Assembly (NCBI GenBank): GCA_964436865.1
Contig: CAYTFK010000156.1
Coordinates: 1 to 15,695, forward strand
Origin: JAXGPP01 sp964436865
GTDB lineage: Bacteria; Planctomycetota; Planctomycetia; Pirellulales; Thermoguttaceae
Length of the DNA: 15,695 bases
Reading direction: 5' to 3'
Shown: positions 7,100 to 13,435 of the stretch, in pieces
How the letters are laid out: each line of letters opens with the position of its first letter
Position numbering within the stretch: the first letter of the stretch is position 1
Made by a program: the position numbers and the translations under genes
The notes under the pieces: model-generated
The model's input: the letters and a program-made list of their open reading frames with translations, nothing else
What the model was told of the DNA's origin: nothing
The model's database searches: none

Positions 7100-7444
7100 T
7101 CAGAGCCGGTCGATCTTAGCCGCCAGAATGAAGTCGTTTTCCGACAGACCGCCAATCGCGTGCGTCCAGATTTCAATGGTGACGTTGCGATACCGCTCCA
7201 GATGGAGGTCGGGGTGGTGCCCCTCGTCTTCAGCCAGCCGGGCGACACGGTTGAAAAAGTCGATCCCGGCCATGAAGTCCTTCATGGTCCATTTCTTGCG
7301 GATGCGCTGGCCGTCCGCGGTGAGTTCCCAGCCGGTGAGCGTTTCGAGCTGCTCCAGCGCCTCCGACGGCGAATACCGTGGAACGCCCCCTTCACAGGGC
7401 ACGCAACGCTTGGCGGACAGTTGTTCGGCAGTCTGCGACGTCAT
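7100..7444 (-). CDS. phhB: Pterin-4a-carbinolamine dehydratase
   Basis: The enzyme dehydrates 4a-hydroxytetrahydrobiopterin, recycling the pterin cofactor of aromatic amino acid hydroxylases; in bacteria lacking these it is thought to act in other pterin metabolism. The 114-residue product has the family's core: CVPCEGGVP near the N-terminus (14-22), the catalytic HHP motif (His76-His77-Pro78-Asp79), YRNVTIEIWTH ending in the third active-site His (His95), and GGLSENDF (98-105). Length is normal for the bacterial form. The ATG at 7444 has AGGAG 7 nt upstream; the open frame continues further upstream but without family similarity. No phenylalanine hydroxylase gene is nearby. It is divergent from the SlyX-like gene, with 114 bp between them. 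Confidence 0.93.
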   Translation of the reverse strand: MTSQTAEQLSAKRCVPCEGGVPRYSPSEALEQLETLTGWELTADGQRIRKKWTMKDFMAGIDFFNRVARLAEDEGHHPDLHLERYRNVTIEIWTHAIGGLSENDFILAAKIDRL

Positions 7445-7497
7445 AAGCTGTCTCCTGACCGTTCTTTTCAGTTGAATAGTCCGAGTCGACCTGTGCG

Positions 7498-7509
7498 GAA
7501 GAATTCTTC
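7498..7509. promoter_or_regulatory. 12-bp perfect palindrome between divergent genes
   Basis: GAAGAATTCTTC lies near the middle of the 114-bp gap separating the dehydratase start (7444) from the SlyX-like start (7559). A perfect palindrome between divergent starts is a possible regulator site, but there is no second copy in view and it could be chance. Confidence 0.25.
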
Positions 7510-7558
7510 GCATGCGCGCGACCGGGTCAATCCGCGCAGACTTCAGGAGACGCCGTGC

Positions 7559-7762
7559 ATGAGCCCGGAAGAACTGCCCCCCTGGCATCGGCTCGCCGAG
7601 CGGATCACCCGTTTCGAGGAATCCGCCACCTACCTGGAGCGAACCGTCGAGCAACTCGACCAGCACGTGCGCCATCTCCAGAATTGCCTCGACGTGCTGG
7701 CAGGCCGGGTCGAACGGGTAGAACGTTTTCTCGAGCGGGCGACCAACGACGAAACCGAGTAG
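7559..7762 (+). CDS. slyX: SlyX-like small coiled-coil protein
   Basis: This small gene encodes 67 residues. The central part, RLAERITRFEESATYLERTV then EQLDQHVRHLQ, follows the SlyX pattern of a short basic/acidic coiled coil (compare E. coli SlyX: RLAELESRLAFQEITIEEL). The heptad pattern runs from about residue 11 to 60, with leucine, isoleucine and valine in the core positions. SlyX is about 72 residues and its role is unknown, so no function is assigned. The ATG at 7559 is chosen over a longer frame because AGGAG lies 9 nt upstream and everything before it is antisense to the dehydratase. It converges with the response regulator gene after 34 bp. Confidence 0.72.
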   Translation: MSPEELPPWHRLAERITRFEESATYLERTVEQLDQHVRHLQNCLDVLAGRVERVERFLERATNDETE

Positions 7763-7773
7763 GAGGGAGGGCT

Positions 7774-7790
7774 GTGCCCGCCCCTGGCAC
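7774..7790. terminator. Short hairpin between convergent genes
   Basis: GTGCC (7774-7778) pairs with GGCAC (7786-7790) across 7 nt in the 34-bp gap between the SlyX-like stop and the response regulator stop. It could act in both directions, but the stem is short and has no T-run. Confidence 0.3.
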
Positions 7791-7796
7791 CCCACC

Positions 7797-8198
7797 TCAG
7801 TCGGCAGCCGCGTGCGGAGCGCACAGCACGTGTTCAATCAGTTCGACGAGCACCACGGCGTCGATCGGTTTGCGGAGGTAATAGGCTGAGCCTACCGAGT
7901 TATGCCGGCGGATGATATCGGGGATCTGCGAGGCCGAAAGAAACATCACCGGCACATCGCGGAGTTCCGCCCGCTGCTTGATTTCCTCGCACAACTGCAC
8001 GCCGTTGCACGACCCCAGGCTCATATCGGTCAGGATCAGGTCCGGCGTGGTTGCCTGGGCCAGTTCCACCGCCGCTTCCGGCGTGCTGCAGGGATGGCAG
8101 CGGTAGCCGGCGGCAACAAGCACCGCGGCCGTCTCGTGAAGGATTTCGACCTCGTCGTCGACCAAGAGCACCTGAGGCGCCTGCGGAGAAAGATTCAT
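7797..8198 (-). CDS. Stand-alone response regulator receiver domain
   Basis: The 133-residue product is a single CheY-like receiver with no output domain. The expected residues are present: acidic pair Asp14-Asp15 in QVLLVDDE, phosphoacceptor Asp58 in LILTDMSLG, Ser88 in VMFLSAS, and Lys110-Pro111 in YYLRKPID. Such proteins are phosphorylated by a histidine kinase and act by protein contact. No kinase is in the window, so its partner is unknown. The ATG at 8198 is chosen because the receiver fold begins a few residues later; the weak AGAAG about 9 nt upstream is the only ribosome site. The frame stays open far upstream, but that part is antisense to the transporter gene. It is divergent from the MFS gene (261 bp between starts). 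Confidence 0.9.
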   Translation of the reverse strand: MNLSPQAPQVLLVDDEVEILHETAAVLVAAGYRCHPCSTPEAAVELAQATTPDLILTDMSLGSCNGVQLCEEIKQRAELRDVPVMFLSASQIPDIIRRHNSVGSAYYLRKPIDAVVLVELIEHVLCAPHAAAD

Positions 8199-8459
8199 CG
8201 AGCACACTTCTGGAAAGTGGGTGAGCGCGTCGCCCGAGCGGCCGAAATCGCCCTGGGAGCCGTCATCTCTTTCTTCGTCCGCAAACTCCGCCAGATTGAG
8301 CCTCTCTTCGCCAACCGGCACAGCCCGATCCACCGTCGCATTTGTTCGCGACAAGCGAAGTGCCTTTCGAGTGCAAAACCGGGTTACAGGCAGTGGCTTG
8401 CCGCCGGGGGGCGGTTCGGTTAAGGTAGGGGACCGCCTTGGCCCAACAGGAGCCCCCTG

Positions 8460-9845
8460 ATGACCCATGCCCCCATCGAGCCCGCCAGCCCCGATGCTCC
8501 CGCCTCCGTAGCCTGGTACCGCGAACTGAACGGCTACCACTGGTTCGTGTTCATCGTCTGCACGCTGAGTTGGATGTTCGATTGCCTCGACCAGCGGTTC
8601 TTCGTGCTGGCGCGAGGCCCGGCCCTCAAGGAACTGCTCGGGGCCGGCGCCGGCCCGGACGAGGTGAAATGGTACGGATCGGTGGCCACGGCACTGTTGC
8701 TGATCGGTTGGGCGACGGGCGGACTGATCTTCGGCGTGATGGGCGATCGAATGGGCCGCACGAAGACGCTCATGGCCACGATCACGGTGTACTCCGTGTT
8801 TACCGGTCTTTCCGCCGTCTCGGTGCATTGGTGGGACTTCTGCCTCTATCGGTTTCTGACCGGCCTGGGAATCGGCGGGGCTTTCGCCGCCGCGGTCACC
8901 TTGATCGCCGAGGTCATGCCTTCCCGCGCCCGGCCCCACGCGCTCGGTCTGCTGCAGGCGTTTTCGGCGCTCGGCAATATCACCGGGTCGCTGCTCGGAG
9001 CGGTGCTCCTGGCAAAGTCGCTTCATTTCGGCTGGCAGATGTTGCCCGACGGCGATTTCCACGGCTGGCGGATCATGTTCATGGTCGGTGCACTGCCGGC
9101 CCTGCTAGTCGTGGTCGTGATGCTCTATATCAAGGAGCCCGAAAGCTGGCTGGCGGCCCGCGACGCGGCCCGGCGTGCCGCTGCTGAAGGGCGAAAGGTC
9201 AGACTGGGAAGCTGGCGCGAGATGTGGGATGACCGCCGTTGGCGCCACAATCTTCTCGTCGGCGTGGCGCTGGTCACCGCCGGCGCCGTTGGCCTGTGGG
9301 GCATCGGTTTCTGGACGCCGGAACTGATCCGCGATGTCCTCGCCAACAGTTCAGACGCGCACCAGAATCGCGTCGCCTCGATTGCCACCGCGCTTCAGGA
9401 CGTGGGCGCCTTCTTCGGCATGATCGCATTTACCGCGCTGACGGCGCGAATTGGCCGGCTCAAGGCCTTCGGCATCTCGTTCCTGTTGTGCTTCGTGGTG
9501 GTCGTCGGCGTATTCGGCTTCATGACTGAAGAATGGCAGATCTACTTCTTTGTCCCCTGGGTAGGCTTCGCCACGTTGACCGTCTTCGGCGGCTACGCCA
9601 TCTACCTGCCGGAGCTTTTCCCGACGCGCCTGCGGAGCACCGGCACGAGCCTTTGCTACAACGTCGCCCGCTACCTGACGGCGATCGGCGTCTTCACGAT
9701 GGGTTTCCTTACGCTGCTGTTCAACTGGATGGGCTTTGACCAGCCGTTCCGCTGGGCGGCCTGCAGCGTGGCCTTGATCTTCCTGGCCGGAATCGCCGTG
9801 CTGCCGTTTGCCCCCGAGACCAAGGACAAGCCGCTGCCCGAGTAG
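8460..9845 (+). CDS. MFS transporter, sugar/organic acid:H+ symporter type
   Basis: The 461-residue integral membrane protein has the 12-helix major facilitator pattern. Signature motifs are GDRMGRTK (95-102, loop 2-3), RFLTGLGIGG (131-140, helix 4) with Glu151 in IAEVMPSRAR, and PELFPTRLRSTG (384-395, loop 10-11), a combination typical of the metabolite:H+ symporter group (AAHS, NanT, ProP-like). The first helix carries Asp41 and Asp44 (MFDCLDQRFF), unusual charges that could join proton coupling. A long cytoplasmic loop (about 226-260) separates the halves. The ATG at 8460 has AGGAG 7 nt upstream. The substrate cannot be told from the sequence, and no catabolic gene is adjacent. It converges with the PP2C gene. 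Confidence 0.9.
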   Translation: MTHAPIEPASPDAPASVAWYRELNGYHWFVFIVCTLSWMFDCLDQRFFVLARGPALKELLGAGAGPDEVKWYGSVATALLLIGWATGGLIFGVMGDRMGRTKTLMATITVYSVFTGLSAVSVHWWDFCLYRFLTGLGIGGAFAAAVTLIAEVMPSRARPHALGLLQAFSALGNITGSLLGAVLLAKSLHFGWQMLPDGDFHGWRIMFMVGALPALLVVVVMLYIKEPESWLAARDAARRAAAEGRKVRLGSWREMWDDRRWRHNLLVGVALVTAGAVGLWGIGFWTPELIRDVLANSSDAHQNRVASIATALQDVGAFFGMIAFTALTARIGRLKAFGISFLLCFVVVVGVFGFMTEEWQIYFFVPWVGFATLTVFGGYAIYLPELFPTRLRSTGTSLCYNVARYLTAIGVFTMGFLTLLFNWMGFDQPFRWAACSVALIFLAGIAVLPFAPETKDKPLPE

Positions 9846-9884
9846 AAGCCGATCGCCCCGTAGCCGTCGCGTCGCCGGAGTGGA

Positions 9885-9902
9885 GGCCAGCCACCGCTGG
9901 CC
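9885..9902. terminator. Hairpin between convergent MFS and PP2C genes
   Basis: GGCCAGC (9885-9891) pairs perfectly with GCTGGCC (9896-9902) across CACC. It lies in the 65-bp gap where two genes converge, 40 nt after the MFS stop and 9 nt after the PP2C stop on its strand, so it could end both transcripts. No T-run is present. Confidence 0.45.
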
Positions 9903-9910
9903 GCGCCCGC

Positions 9911-10726
9911 TCACGCCGTGACCGCCACCTTCCGCCGCCGGTAGGCGATGAACGTGAGATCGTCGGGATGCGAGGGCTGGCCCGCCTCAGGAGTGAGCAT
10001 GCGACGGCGCGACCACTCGGCCAGGCGTTCCACCGCGCGCTCCAAGGGGCCGCTCTTGATCGAGTCGATAATCTCCTGCGTATGCAGGTTGTCAGCCAGC
10101 CCGTCGCTGGCCAACAGCAGGGTGTCGTGCTCCGCGAAGGGCAGCGTCGGGCCGATCTCGATCCGCATCGACGGCGAACCGATGATGTTCGAAACCAGAT
10201 GGCGGTCGTGGTGGTGCATCGCTTCGGCTTCGTCGAGCAGCCCGCTCTCTACCGCGTAACCGACCGGTGAGTGAGAGATCGACTGGAACTTGATCCGCCC
10301 GCGCTGTCCGACCAGCAGGATCACCGAATCTCCCACGTGATAAGGGCGAACGGTTTCGCCTTGAACCTCGGCCACTACCACCGTGGTGGCCGCTCCGATT
10401 GCCATTTCGACAATTGTCTGATTGGCCGTCTCCAGACCGTTCAAGATGGCGGCTCGAATCTCGCCCCCCTCGGTAACCGCCGTCTGGACGCAGGCCGCAA
10501 TGTCCTCAACCACCCTCGACGACGCCGCCTCACCTGCTCGCATCCCCCCCAATCCGTCGGCCACTGCCAGTACCACCCCGCCGGGCGTGGGAATGACGAC
10601 CGCGCAGTCCTCATTGGCTGTCGTCTTGGCGGGAGACCGAGCGGATAGAAACGCCACCTCCCCCAACTCGGTGGGGAGCATCTCCGGTGCCACCATGTCG
10701 GCCTGCGAAATGATCCGCACGTCCAT
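9911..10726 (-). CDS. PP2C-family (PPM) protein serine/threonine phosphatase
   Basis: This metal-dependent phosphatase removes phosphate from Ser/Thr of proteins. The 271-residue soluble product has the PP2C motifs in order: NED (38-40), VADGLGGMRAGE (55-66, metal-binding Asp57-Gly58), GATT (112-115), YHVGDS (129-134), LASDGLADN (205-213, Asp208) and HPDDLTF (253-259, Asp255/256). The form resembles the stand-alone Stp/PrpC type rather than a SpoIIE fusion, as it has no PAS, GAF or membrane part. The ATG at 10726 has GAGGAGG about 10 nt upstream; Met11 is an alternative. It follows the STAS gene by 104 bp in the same direction, which makes a STAS or kinase substrate possible, but no Ser/Thr kinase is in the window. 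Confidence 0.92.
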   Translation of the reverse strand: MDVRIISQADMVAPEMLPTELGEVAFLSARSPAKTTANEDCAVVIPTPGGVVLAVADGLGGMRAGEAASSRVVEDIAACVQTAVTEGGEIRAAILNGLETANQTIVEMAIGAATTVVVAEVQGETVRPYHVGDSVILLVGQRGRIKFQSISHSPVGYAVESGLLDEAEAMHHHDRHLVSNIIGSPSMRIEIGPTLPFAEHDTLLLASDGLADNLHTQEIIDSIKSGPLERAVERLAEWSRRRMLTPEAGQPSHPDDLTFIAYRRRKVAVTA

Positions 10727-10763
10727 GCTCCGGGTGCCTCCTCAGTCGGTGCGAGATGAGGCC

Positions 10764-10792
10764 ATTGTGGCGGAACGGCGGGTGTCCGGCAA
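10764..10792 (-). promoter_or_regulatory. Weak promoter candidate before the PP2C gene
   Basis: The minus strand has TTGCCG (10792-10787), a 17-nt spacer and CACAAT (10769-10764), each matching the consensus at 4/6. It lies about 38 nt upstream of the PP2C ATG, so the phosphatase may be partly transcribed on its own as well as from upstream genes. Confidence 0.28.
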
Positions 10793-10830
10793 GGTGGGGG
10801 GGCCGGGCAGAGTATCTGTTGTATCAAACG

Positions 10831-11313
10831 CTACGCGATCGAATCGAGCGCGGCATTCTCGTCTTCAAAAATCTGCAGGACCGTATCGAGCCTGGTGAGT
10901 TCAAGAATTTCTCGCAACGGGCTCCGTCGCGGTGCGATGATCAGCAATTGTCGCTGGAGCTTCCTGGCCGTCGTGTGCAGCCAGACAATTTCGCCGATGC
11001 AGGCCGACGGCAGATAGGAGCCCTCCTTGAACCGCACCATAAGCACTGCACAGGAATCAAGGAGCGGCCGCCATTTCCTCATCTCGGCATGAATCTGTTC
11101 ATAGCTCATCGGTTTCGACGAAGCGGTGAGCAAGGAAGCGAAGTCAACCATCGCCACCGGCCCGTCGAGATCCGACTTCACCGGGTGCCACACCAGACAC
11201 CCGCAGTGTGGACACGGCGCGCCGCCCGGTTGTGATGGCTCCAGCCGCAAGTCGGCACCGCAGAGCAGACAGTGGTTCGGCATTCCTTCCGGCGCGCGTG
11301 AGGCAATTGTCAT
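10831..11313 (-). CDS. STAS-domain (anti-anti-sigma-like) protein with N-terminal zinc ribbon
   Basis: The 160-residue product starts with a small zinc-ribbon-like part: Cys15-x2-Cys18 (CLLC) and Cys34-x2-Cys37 (CPHC). A STAS domain follows, about 50-156. Its second half matches the SpoIIAA/RsbV pattern: a strand (AVLMVRF), SYLPSACIGEIVWLHTTARK, a strand (QLLIIAP), then REILELTRLDTVLQIFEDEN. Where SpoIIAA has DSSGL, this has PSACI: Ser103 remains but the next Ser, the usual phosphorylated position, is Ala104. STAS proteins bind anti-sigma kinases or other partners. The ATG at 11313 overlaps the rhomboid stop as ATGA, so the two are probably translationally coupled; AAGG lies about 10 nt upstream. 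No RsbW-type kinase is adjacent. Confidence 0.82.
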   Translation of the reverse strand: MTIASRAPEGMPNHCLLCGADLRLEPSQPGGAPCPHCGCLVWHPVKSDLDGPVAMVDFASLLTASSKPMSYEQIHAEMRKWRPLLDSCAVLMVRFKEGSYLPSACIGEIVWLHTTARKLQRQLLIIAPRRSPLREILELTRLDTVLQIFEDENAALDSIA

Positions 11314-12302
11314 GATGAATCACCCTTCAGTCGGTTCTTGTACTTCTCGGCGGCGATCTTCAGCACGCCACGTTCGTCATCCGTCAGACTTCCGTCCCCT
11401 TGATCGTGGATCTTCTGCAATACTTCATCCACCCGGGCATCGAAGTCTTCCTGGCCGGGATCATTGGACGGTTGGTAGAGTTTGATCCGCCGCCGCGGGC
11501 CGATCACGCGGTCGAGTCGCACGCCGCGGATGCGGTCTGCATAATTCTCCAGGCGCAGTCCGTAACGCCAGTAGGCCCAGCCGAATGCCAATCCGCCGAG
11601 ATGTGCCGCGTGGGCCACTCCGCCGCCCGTCGGCGTGCCAGCCAAAGCCAAGAGCACCGGGTGCAAATCGAAGATGATGTAGATCAGCACAATCCAGCGG
11701 ATCTCGATCGGGATGATCATGAACAGGTAGATCGTATGCCGCGGGTAATGGATCGCGTACAGCATGACCACGGCCATCACCGCGCCCGAAGCACCGATTG
11801 CCGGCACGAACTCGCGCGTGAAGAGATCGAGCCCGATGTGGCACACCGCCGCCGCCAGCGCCCCGCACAGATAGAACAGCAGGAACTCCCGCGACCCGTA
11901 CATCGCCTCGAGCGTCTTGCCGAACCACCACAGAAACAGCATGTTGAACAGGATGTGCCAGATGCTCATCCGGTCGTGACAGAAAGCGTAGGTCAGCACC
12001 CGCCACACCTGGCCATAGAGGACCTTCCTCGTGTCGAGCTTGAGCCAGTCCTCGACGACCGATATGCGCGGCATGTCCATGCCGGGCAGGCTCTGGATCT
12101 GCTCCACCTGATCCGGATCGAGTCCGTACGTGCGGAAATCCTCGACGCGCGGCGGCCGGGTGACAAAGATCTGCAGGAGAAACACCGCAATATTGGCGAT
12201 GATCAGCCACTTGCAGACCGGCGCCAACGTGCCGGTCCCCCAACCCAGGAACCCCGTACCGCCGGGCGGTTCTCGATAGTAGTCGCGGTTTTCGAGGCCC
12301 AT
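11310..12302 (-). CDS. Rhomboid-family intramembrane serine protease
   Basis: The protein should cleave transmembrane segments of other membrane proteins. The numbers here count from ATG 12302 (330 residues). Helices begin near 29 (VCKWLIIANIAVFLLQIF), and a periplasmic or luminal insert of about 50 residues separates helix 1 from the HxxxN motif (His116, Asn120 in HILFNMLFLWWFG). The catalytic Ser172 lies in GASGAV and the catalytic His234 in HAAHLGG, so the dyad is complete. The C-terminal cytoplasmic tail (about 280-326) contains VDEVLQKIHDQGDGSLTDDE, a short helical tail common in rhomboids of this type. The frame allows a GTG at 12314 four codons earlier; neither start has a strong ribosome site, and ATG is preferred because MGLENRDYYRE is a natural-looking N-terminus. 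It follows the SGNH gene closely and overlaps the STAS gene by 4 bp. Confidence 0.92.
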   Translation of the reverse strand: MGLENRDYYREPPGGTGFLGWGTGTLAPVCKWLIIANIAVFLLQIFVTRPPRVEDFRTYGLDPDQVEQIQSLPGMDMPRISVVEDWLKLDTRKVLYGQVWRVLTYAFCHDRMSIWHILFNMLFLWWFGKTLEAMYGSREFLLFYLCGALAAAVCHIGLDLFTREFVPAIGASGAVMAVVMLYAIHYPRHTIYLFMIIPIEIRWIVLIYIIFDLHPVLLALAGTPTGGGVAHAAHLGGLAFGWAYWRYGLRLENYADRIRGVRLDRVIGPRRRIKLYQPSNDPGQEDFDARVDEVLQKIHDQGDGSLTDDERGVLKIAAEKYKNRLKGDSS

Positions 12303-12339
12303 GGGCTGCGTCACGCTTCAGACGGGCAACGACCTGCGG

Positions 12340-13293
12340 TCAAAGCTTGTCGCGGATCTTGAGAATCTCGAGCAGGAAAACCCGGCGAATCGCATCGTAA
12401 CCGCGCTCGTTGGGGTCTTCAAGATTCACGTAGAACCAGTAATAGGGGTCTTCGGGGCGATACAACTCCCGCCAGAACTGGCGGCAGTGGACGCCGTGGC
12501 CGATGAATTCCCGGCACATTGGCACGAAGTGAACATTGCTCCGTGCCTCGGTGGCCCGCCAGATCGCTGCATTGTAGGCGGCGTGGATCTCTAACCCGTC
12601 GGGCCACGGCGGCAGGCCGGCGTTGCGGGCGTCTCCCACACCGTCGGTCGGATCGTAGATGTCTGCCAGAAACACATGGCAGCCGCCGGGAAACCGTGCA
12701 TCGATCAGGTCGAGCATCTTCTCCAGTCGCGCCGCGTAATTGTCGATCCAGGGTCGCGCCTCGGCGAGCGTCGCCCCGTACATCGCCCCTTCGCGCGGCG
12801 GGCGCTGGCCGTACCAGTGAATGAGATCATTTCCCCCACTGGTCATCACCACCAGGCCGAGCGTTTCCGGGTCCTGGGGCTCGAGTTCTTCGAGCATCTC
12901 CACGTGTTGGAGCGAATTGCTTCCCGACAGAGCGATGTTCTTGACAGTCAAATTCGGCAGAATGGCGGAAAGCGAGCGACCCTGCATGCCGGGAAATTCG
13001 TCGGGCGGATTGCGAACCAGCCGATCGACATAACCGTAGCCGGGCCGGGCGCCGAGCCCGGCCGTAACGCTGTCGCCGACGGCCAGCAGCAGCACGGGCC
13101 GCGTGGTCCACACCTTGGTAAACGGCTCGTGCGGCACGGCCGGTCCGGCCGGCCCTTCCCCCATCGGCCGCGCCAGCCAGTAATAGCGATACGCGACTGC
13201 GGCACCTGACAGCAAAACCGCCAGCGCAATGAGCACCACGAAACGCCGCAATCGCGGCCGCCGCTGGTCGCTTTGGTTTGAAGGCTCATCCAT
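12340..13293 (-). CDS. Membrane-anchored SGNH/GDSL-type hydrolase
   Basis: The 317-residue product (from ATG 13293) has an N-terminal membrane helix (about 17-35, RFVVLIALAVLLSGAAVAY) after a basic segment, so the catalytic part should face the periplasm. SGNH block I is VGDSVTAG with nucleophile Ser75; block II Gly124 lies in ALSGSNS; block III is GGND (153-156). These families are esterases, lipases or polysaccharide deacetylases. The last block normally reads DxxHPN; here the matching place reads NLEDPNERGY (290-299), so the usual Asp and His are Asn and Asp. A nearby HGVHC (266-270) might supply a His. A TTG three codons upstream is possible, but ATG is more likely. The gene ends 37 bp before the rhomboid start and probably shares its transcript. 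Confidence 0.83.
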   Translation of the reverse strand: MDEPSNQSDQRRPRLRRFVVLIALAVLLSGAAVAYRYYWLARPMGEGPAGPAVPHEPFTKVWTTRPVLLLAVGDSVTAGLGARPGYGYVDRLVRNPPDEFPGMQGRSLSAILPNLTVKNIALSGSNSLQHVEMLEELEPQDPETLGLVVMTSGGNDLIHWYGQRPPREGAMYGATLAEARPWIDNYAARLEKMLDLIDARFPGGCHVFLADIYDPTDGVGDARNAGLPPWPDGLEIHAAYNAAIWRATEARSNVHFVPMCREFIGHGVHCRQFWRELYRPEDPYYWFYVNLEDPNERGYDAIRRVFLLEILKIRDKL

Positions 13294-13343
13294 GCGATCC
13301 AATCTACCGGGTAGCGGCCCCGCCGTGAAGCGCGTGCAGCCCG

Positions 13344-13372
13344 TTGCCCGTGCCCGGTTCGCAGCTTATTAT
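13344..13372 (+). promoter_or_regulatory. Sigma-70-type promoter for the GH32 gene
   Basis: TTGCCC (13344-13349) and TATTAT (13367-13372) are separated by 17 nt and match the consensus at 4/6 and 5/6. The predicted start is near 13379, giving a leader of about 57 nt. The same 142-bp gap must also hold the promoter of the divergent SGNH gene, which I could not place. Confidence 0.48.
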
Positions 13373-13384
13373 CAGACGGTGCCC

Positions 13385-13400
13385 GCCCCCGTCCGGGGGC
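13385..13400 (+). repeat. Very GC-rich hairpin in the GH32 leader
   Basis: GCCCCC (13385-13390) pairs with GGGGGC (13395-13400) across GTCC. It lies about 36 nt upstream of the start codon and just after the predicted transcription start, so it would form at the 5' end of the mRNA. It could protect the mRNA or act in attenuation. Confidence 0.42.
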
Positions 13401-13435
13401 GCTGATCCCACAACTTATTCCGTGCGAGCCTGCCC

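Noticed and set aside
7445..7837. An upstream extension of the dehydratase frame across the SlyX-like gene.
   Set aside because: It has no family similarity, it is antisense to the SlyX-like gene, and a good AGGAG lies before the ATG at 7444.
8199..9062. An upstream extension of the response regulator frame to 421 residues.
   Set aside because: The added part is antisense to the MFS transporter and low-complexity; the receiver domain starts just after Met at 8198.
12303..12314. GTG start for the rhomboid gene four codons upstream.
   Set aside because: It cannot be excluded, but it lacks a ribosome site and the ATG at 12302 gives a more natural N-terminus.
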